Shown: positions 60,344 through 64,000 of the stretch, one piece after another | How positions within the stretch are numbered: position 1 is the first letter of the stretch | How the letters are laid out: every line of letters starts with the position of its first letter | Assembly (NCBI GenBank): GCA_951640165.1 | Contig: OX621255.1 | Location: 24,650,001 to 24,714,000 of the forward strand | Reading direction: 5' to 3' | Origin: Pseudoips prasinana | Lineage: Eukaryota > Arthropoda > Insecta > Lepidoptera > Nolidae | DNA length: 64,000 nt | Made by a program: the position numbers and the translations under genes | The notes under the pieces: generated by a model | Database searches by the model: none | Seen by the model: only the letters and a program-made list of their open reading frames with translations | What the model was told of the DNA's origin: nothing

Positions 60344-60489
60344 TATATCAAGTTTGTTTTCCAAACGATTACATTTAATAAGTAGGAAAATGTGATGGGG
60401 CAAGACGGAAGTTGACAGCGATAAGTTAAGAGAGAGAGTTACGTTTCGTATATGACTGTAGGGGTAAGAGAGAGAGGTAGTCGGCGTAG

Positions 60490-60566
60490 AGAGAAGACCG
60501 GCAATTGTAGAGATTTTTGAGAGAGGCATTAGTCCAGCAGTGGATGTCTTTCGGCTGATATGATGA
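60490..60566 (+). mobile_element. RTE-1 tail fragment
   Basis: GAGAAGACCGGCAATTGTAG, CCAGCAGTGGATGTCTTTCG, GCTGATATGATGA. Confidence 0.75.
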
Positions 60567-60747
60567 AGAGAGCTAGTACACATTTTCTTTCTCTCTTTCT
60601 CTCATTGGCAGTTATGTTTCATATATCTTTAGTTAACTTCAACTTCAGTCGTGTTGTCTAAAGCACACGCGTTTTTTCTTGTTTGATAAGACAACATTAC
60701 TTCGGTCTTTGTCTTTTTATATAAATGAATATCTGTGTCGCGGGGAC

Positions 60748-61014
60748 TTTCATCAGCTGAAAGATGCCCACTGCTGGACTGAAGCCTCCTCCAAATATCT
60801 CCACAATTGCCGCTCTTGCGCTATCCACTTCCAGCGACCCGCACAAGATCATCGGTCCATCTTGTGGGAGGCCTGCCCACGCTGCATCTTCCGGCTCGTA
60901 CTCGCTACTCGAGATTCTTTCTGTCCCAGCGGCTGTCGGCTCTACGAGCTATATGCCTTGGCCACTACCACTTCAGCTTGGCAATTCTTTGGGCTATGTC
61001 GGTTACTTTGGTTC
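60748..61014 (-). mobile_element. RTE-1 LINE 3' end
   Basis: TCATCAGCTGAAAGATGCCC, CCACAATTGCCGCTCTTGCG, GTGGGAGGCCTGCCCACGCT, GCTCGTACTCGCTACTCGAG, GCCACTACCACTTCAGCTTG. Long but frameshifted; the forward frames on it are shadows. Confidence 0.85.
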
Positions 61015-61276
61015 CCACAGAGCACACTCAGACTTACAACAACTGGATTACACAAATAGATGTCCTGGGGGACTACCGGCTAAGTCACCGATAACCGGGA
61101 TAGTGATCGGCGTTCAAAAAAATTAAGGTTAAAAATAACTTAATCACTCGTTAAATCGGCTTCCATGAGTACCTACATGTGATGTCATAAATGGTCCGGA
61201 ATCGATTGTCAACGCTAAAGCCGATTGAACGATTAAGTCATTTTTAACCTTTATTTATTTGAACGCCATTTAAGAA

Positions 61277-61895
61277 TAAGAATAATTTATTTCAATTCAA
61301 CACACATAGTACATGATTACGGACAATATTTGACATATACAACTATAATAATATAATTATATAAACAATCTTTCTCTGGCCGTCACACTAGGATCAACCT
61401 GTGTCGTGAGGTCCAGTCTCTTCCCAATATTGCAATAGAAACAACCATACACTAAATAATTCGTTATAATGTTGTTACATTTATGTTATGTGATAGAACA
61501 CTAATTTATGTATGTAAGTAAAACTAAATGATATGTAGTAGGTATATACATATATAGATACTTACGTTAAAAAATTCCTATTATTTATTAATGGCTGTCT
61601 TAATACATATTTTAAATGACAAATTCAAGCAAGTTTTCAGTTTCAGCATAGCTTTTAGGTTCCAACCATTTTAAAATAATGTTTTTACGCCGGAATTTGG
61701 TCAAATTAGGCACGCTATTGTCTCCCATGTAGAGTTTTGTGTATAGGTTTGGACCAATAAAGTTGAATGATCGACGTGCAAACGAAGAGTTTACCTGTGG
61801 TCTGTCCCACTTTAGTCTTCTTTATGTGCGATGAGCCAGTTTAATCGAGTATTTATGAAATCTTAATAAAGAGGACGTAATAAATAACTGTAATT
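61277..61895 (-). mobile_element. CR1/Jockey-like LINE 3' end with 8-bp TSD
   Basis: TTTAAGAA at 61269-61276 and 61896-61903. On the minus strand: ORF2 C-terminus, ~330 bp of 3' UTR, and an end at AATAAATTATTCTTA. Confidence 0.75.
61612..61821 (-). pseudogene. LINE reverse-transcriptase C-terminus fragment
   Basis: 69 open codons: LKWDRPQVNSSFARRSFNFI, GPNLYTKLYMGDNSVPNLTK, FRRKNIILKWL to a TAA at 61612-61614. Same family type as 27844-28064 and 62980-63265. A stop at 61822-61824 marks the upstream limit. Confidence 0.75.
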
Positions 61896-62191
61896 TTTAA
61901 GAAATCGATGTTTGGCGTCTTAGCCTGTAGAGGCCCTGTGCGGGGATCGAACCCGAGTCATAAGCGTGTTCAGGTAGTATCGGGGCGACTAACTTAAGCT
62001 ATACCAAGTTTATATCAGTTAGGTACTTTCAATAATATTTTCCAAAATATCTTGCTCAAGATCTGACAACGGTATTGATTGCCATCAAATTATGAGCTCG
62101 TGACTTAGCTTTCGAATGGCCGAATGGGTAATGTCTCTTTTTACGTAATCACAGATTACTTGAGTAATAGACACAGCTTTTTGTGAGATAT

Positions 62192-62262
62192 GTGCTCGTA
62201 GAACAAAAAGCCGCTGGCGCAGAAAGTTTCTTGGGTGGTTCCTTCGAACCGTGGGCGGAGAC
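62192..62262 (+). mobile_element. RTE-1 fragment, interrupted by SINE-D
   Basis: GCTCGTAGAACAAAAAGCCG, CTGGCGCAGAAAGTTTCTTG, GGTGGTTCCTTCGAACC. Confidence 0.6.
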
Positions 62263-62265
62263 GGG

Positions 62266-62372
62266 CAGTGCCTGTTGGCCTAGTGGTTAGTGCCCCTGAC
62301 TGCTAAACCAGAGGTCGTGGATTCGATCCTCACCCCAGGACAAATCTTTGTGTGAGAACCACGGTTTTCGTT
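62266..62372 (+). mobile_element. SINE-D (tRNA-derived), best copy
   Basis: TTGGCCTAGTGGTTAGTGCC, ACTGCTAAACCAGAGGTCGT, B box GGATTCGATCCTCACC, GGACAAATCTTTGTGTGAGA. Body beyond this point is not recognised. Confidence 0.8.
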
Positions 62373-62606
62373 TTCTTCTATTTATAAATACTAGATATCG
62401 CACTTGTTCGAAATTCGACAGTTAAGGATAACTGTCTATGACATTACATTACAGACAAATTGTATTAATCTGTTCTCAGTATCGACAGTTTGTGTGTGTG
62501 TCCCAAAAGCATGGGAGTGTGTGTACCTAATGGGTTTTTTTTCTCTCCTTCTCTATATGCACTTTAACAGTTCCAAATTTTATACTCATCCACCTGCGCA
62601 ATTTGA

Positions 62607-62860
62607 CGGTGACCGTAGCCTAGTTGGTACTGCTCCTGCCTACGAAGCTGGTGGTCCTGGGTTCGGATCCCGGTTAGTGCAAACATTTGTGTGATGAGCA
62701 CGAATATTTGTTTCGGAGTCATGGATGTTTTCTATGTATATAAGTATTTATCTATCTATATAAGTATGTATATCGTCGCCTGGTACCCATAGTACAAGTT
62801 TGCTTAGTTTGGGGCTGCGATGATCTGTGTGACATTGTCCCCAGATATTATTATTATTAA
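62607..62860 (+). mobile_element. SINE-B, full length
   Basis: A box TAGCCTAGTTGG, B box GGGTTCGGATCCC, AAACATTTGTGTGATGAGCA, CCATAGTACAAGTTTGCTTA, CCCCAGATATTATTATTATT. Confidence 0.9.
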
Positions 62861-62920
62861 TTTTGGTAAAAAGGTACTTACAAACTGTTTGCTTCACGTA
62901 TTAATATGATATGATTGCTA

Positions 62921-62978
62921 TACGAACAGTGAGAACGCTACAGGTTTTATAAAACCTGTAGCGTTCTCACTGTTCGTA
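62921..62978. other. Perfect 58-bp palindrome without a loop
   Basis: The 29-bp arm TACGAACAGTGAGAACGCTA, CAGGTTTTA is followed immediately by its exact reverse complement. AAACTGTTTG lies on both sides (62882-62891, 62978-62987). Confidence 0.9.
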
Positions 62979-62979
62979 A

Positions 62980-63265
62980 ACTGTTTGTCCTGAATATTAT
63001 CCTTACCACGCACTCGCAGACCCCGTATGATCCTTCCAAAATCAACTCCGTCCGCCGAAAACATACTGTCTGCCCCCCGATCTCTGTTAGGACAAGTCAG
63101 GCTCAACGGTGTTTTTACTTCCTCGGTAATTATGTGTACAATAGAGCTAACAAAATTCTGAACTTATATCCAATGAGTAGACTAGAATGCAAAAAAGCAG
63201 TCACTAGTTGGCTACTTGACTTGGACTATGTCGAAACCGAAGAGATCATTCTCACTTTAAAATAA
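62980..63265 (+). pseudogene. LINE reverse-transcriptase C-terminus fragment
   Basis: Frame QTPYDPSKINSVRRKHTVCP, RTSQAQRCFYFLGNYVYNRA, NKILNLYPMSRLECKKAVTS to TAA at 63263-63265. Open for ~94 codons, no native start. CFYFLGNYVYN... matches the CFRFYNK-type end of 27844-28064. Confidence 0.75.
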
Positions 63266-63324
63266 TGGCCTGGCTAACTGTATACACGCTCACTCATACA
63301 TAAACATTAATTTTCTTCACTAAC

Positions 63325-63412
63325 ACCCACACACACACGCACGCACACACACCCACACACACACACACACTCACACACGCGCTCACACACACTCTCCCAC
63401 ACACACATACAC
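63325..63412. repeat. (CA)n microsatellite, imperfect
   Basis: Long CA/CACACG tract inside the 3' UTR of the LINE. Confidence 0.85.
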
Positions 63413-63664
63413 CTGTTTTGTTATTTGTTTTTTTTTTCTATTTGTAGTATTCTCTTTTATTTTTCAAAGTACATGTAGATTGTGTCTCGTTCAACATATG
63501 TCTTTATGTATCAATTCTTTAATAGGTACCAAAAGGAGAGCCTGGAGATTTGTCATACAGGTTTCGAACCTAGTACAGACTCCAGTTCTCACTAAGGTCT
63601 AAGTGTGAACCCCTACCATGATACTGTAATACTGTACTTGCCTTTTTGAGAGAAAATAAATGAA

Positions 63665-63692
63665 CATTATTATTATTATTATTATTATTATA
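63665..63692. repeat. (ATT)n LINE tail
   Basis: Nine ATT units at the 3' terminus of the LINE. Confidence 0.8.
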
Positions 63693-63694
63693 TT

Positions 63695-64000
63695 TATAAG
63701 TATTGTCTGATAAGACATACTGGTGCCATTAATAAAACGATTTTTTATGAATATATCACAATTGTATTGCTTGTGAAAAACCTGAATTATGTAACAATGG
63801 AAAAAATATAATGACATTTTTACATATAAAAGTGTCTATGGTTTATGACGAAAATATATACAAAAAGTATTTATTGACAAAACTACGGGAGGCGCTACGC
63901 CCGAACATATTCCCGCCTTGTTGAAATCGCACAATTTCAACAGTCGTAGTCCTCTTCATTAGGTAGTGGACATAGTCGGACGAAGGGCCTGCGGACCGGT
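63695..64000. other. No gene recognised
   Basis: AT-rich. The final ~45 bp (TAGTGGACATAGTCGGACGA, AGGGCCTGCGG) are GC-richer and may start another retroposon cut by the window end. Confidence 0.35.

Larger units (their letters stand above)
61068..61935. mobile_element. Palindromic MITE (second copy), CTG target duplication
   Basis: GGGGACTACCGGCTAAGTCA / TTAGCCTGTAGAGGCC with the same arms as 18802-19043 (GTCATTTTTAACCTTTATTT, TGAACGCCATTTAAGAA). CTG at 61065-61067 and 61936-61938. The right arm is interrupted by a LINE. Confidence 0.8.
61018..61975 (-). mobile_element. tRNA-derived SINE (SINE-C-like), carrying a MITE
   Basis: ACTCAGACTTACAACAACTG, ACACAAATAGATGTCCTG to 61067; continues CTGTGCGGGGATCGAACCCG from 61936, the reversed B box. 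Confidence 0.7.
62980..63692 (+). mobile_element. CR1/Jockey-like LINE 3' end
   Basis: C-terminal coding, a 3' UTR containing a long (CA)n tract, AATAAA at 63655-63660 and an (ATT)n terminus. The structure parallels 27842-28371. Confidence 0.75.

Noticed and set aside
60679..61126. Overlapping forward ORFs of 95-126 codons
   Set aside because: They are the antisense of an RTE-1 C-terminal coding region; the meaningful strand is minus and is frameshifted.

Overview
The window reads as nuclear DNA of a moth or butterfly (Lepidoptera). It is AT-rich and almost entirely built from interspersed repeats typical of that order: tRNA-derived SINEs with (ATT)n tails, RTE-, R1- and CR1/Jockey-like non-LTR fragments, Helitrons ending in a GC hairpin plus CTAG, and many short TIR elements. 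No operon, rRNA, CRISPR array or stand-alone tRNA gene was seen. No host gene with a recognisable product was found. The best host-coding candidate is one small exon at 18456-18655: a splice acceptor, an ATG, a signal-peptide-like start, 63 codons with GC-rich third positions, and AATAAA 33 nt after the stop. All other meaningful reading frames are C-terminal reverse-transcriptase fragments.

Working names used below are local to this annotation. SINE-A to SINE-E are five tRNA-headed SINEs. 5S-SINE is a SINE whose head resembles 5S rRNA. RTE-1, RTE-2 and RTE-3 are non-LTR 3' ends with ATG/CAT-repeat tails. Heli-1 is a non-autonomous Helitron. MITE-T is a Tc1/mariner-type palindromic MITE.

Layout: 1-9 kb holds SINE-A, RTE-1, 5S-SINE, MITE-T and a 1.2-kb inverted-repeat pair. 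9-20 kb holds a diverged direct duplication, a promoter-like GC-rich patch, Heli-1 copies, a 351-bp TTAA palindrome, SINE-E, and the candidate exon beside a SINE-A carrying a palindromic MITE. 20-35 kb holds further SINEs, RTE-1 inside Heli-1, CR1-like LINE ends and a pair of inverted LINE tails. 35-50 kb is dense in nested insertions (LINE in SINE-A, SINE-C in RTE-1, hAT element in SINE-E) and contains the youngest-looking RTE-1 copy and two R1-like LINE ends on opposite strands. 50-64 kb holds Heli-1 inside SINE-A, a P-superfamily-like element with a THAP-like N-terminus, a three-unit ~385-bp tandem array, a three-level nest, a perfect 58-bp palindrome and a CR1-like LINE end.

The features do not form a pathway; they record repeated insertion. 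The retrotransposon fragments would have supplied the machinery used by the SINEs, and several insertions can be ordered in time by nesting. Most ends were placed by eye against the other copies in the window, so expect errors of a few to about 20 bp except where a target-site duplication (TSD) is quoted.
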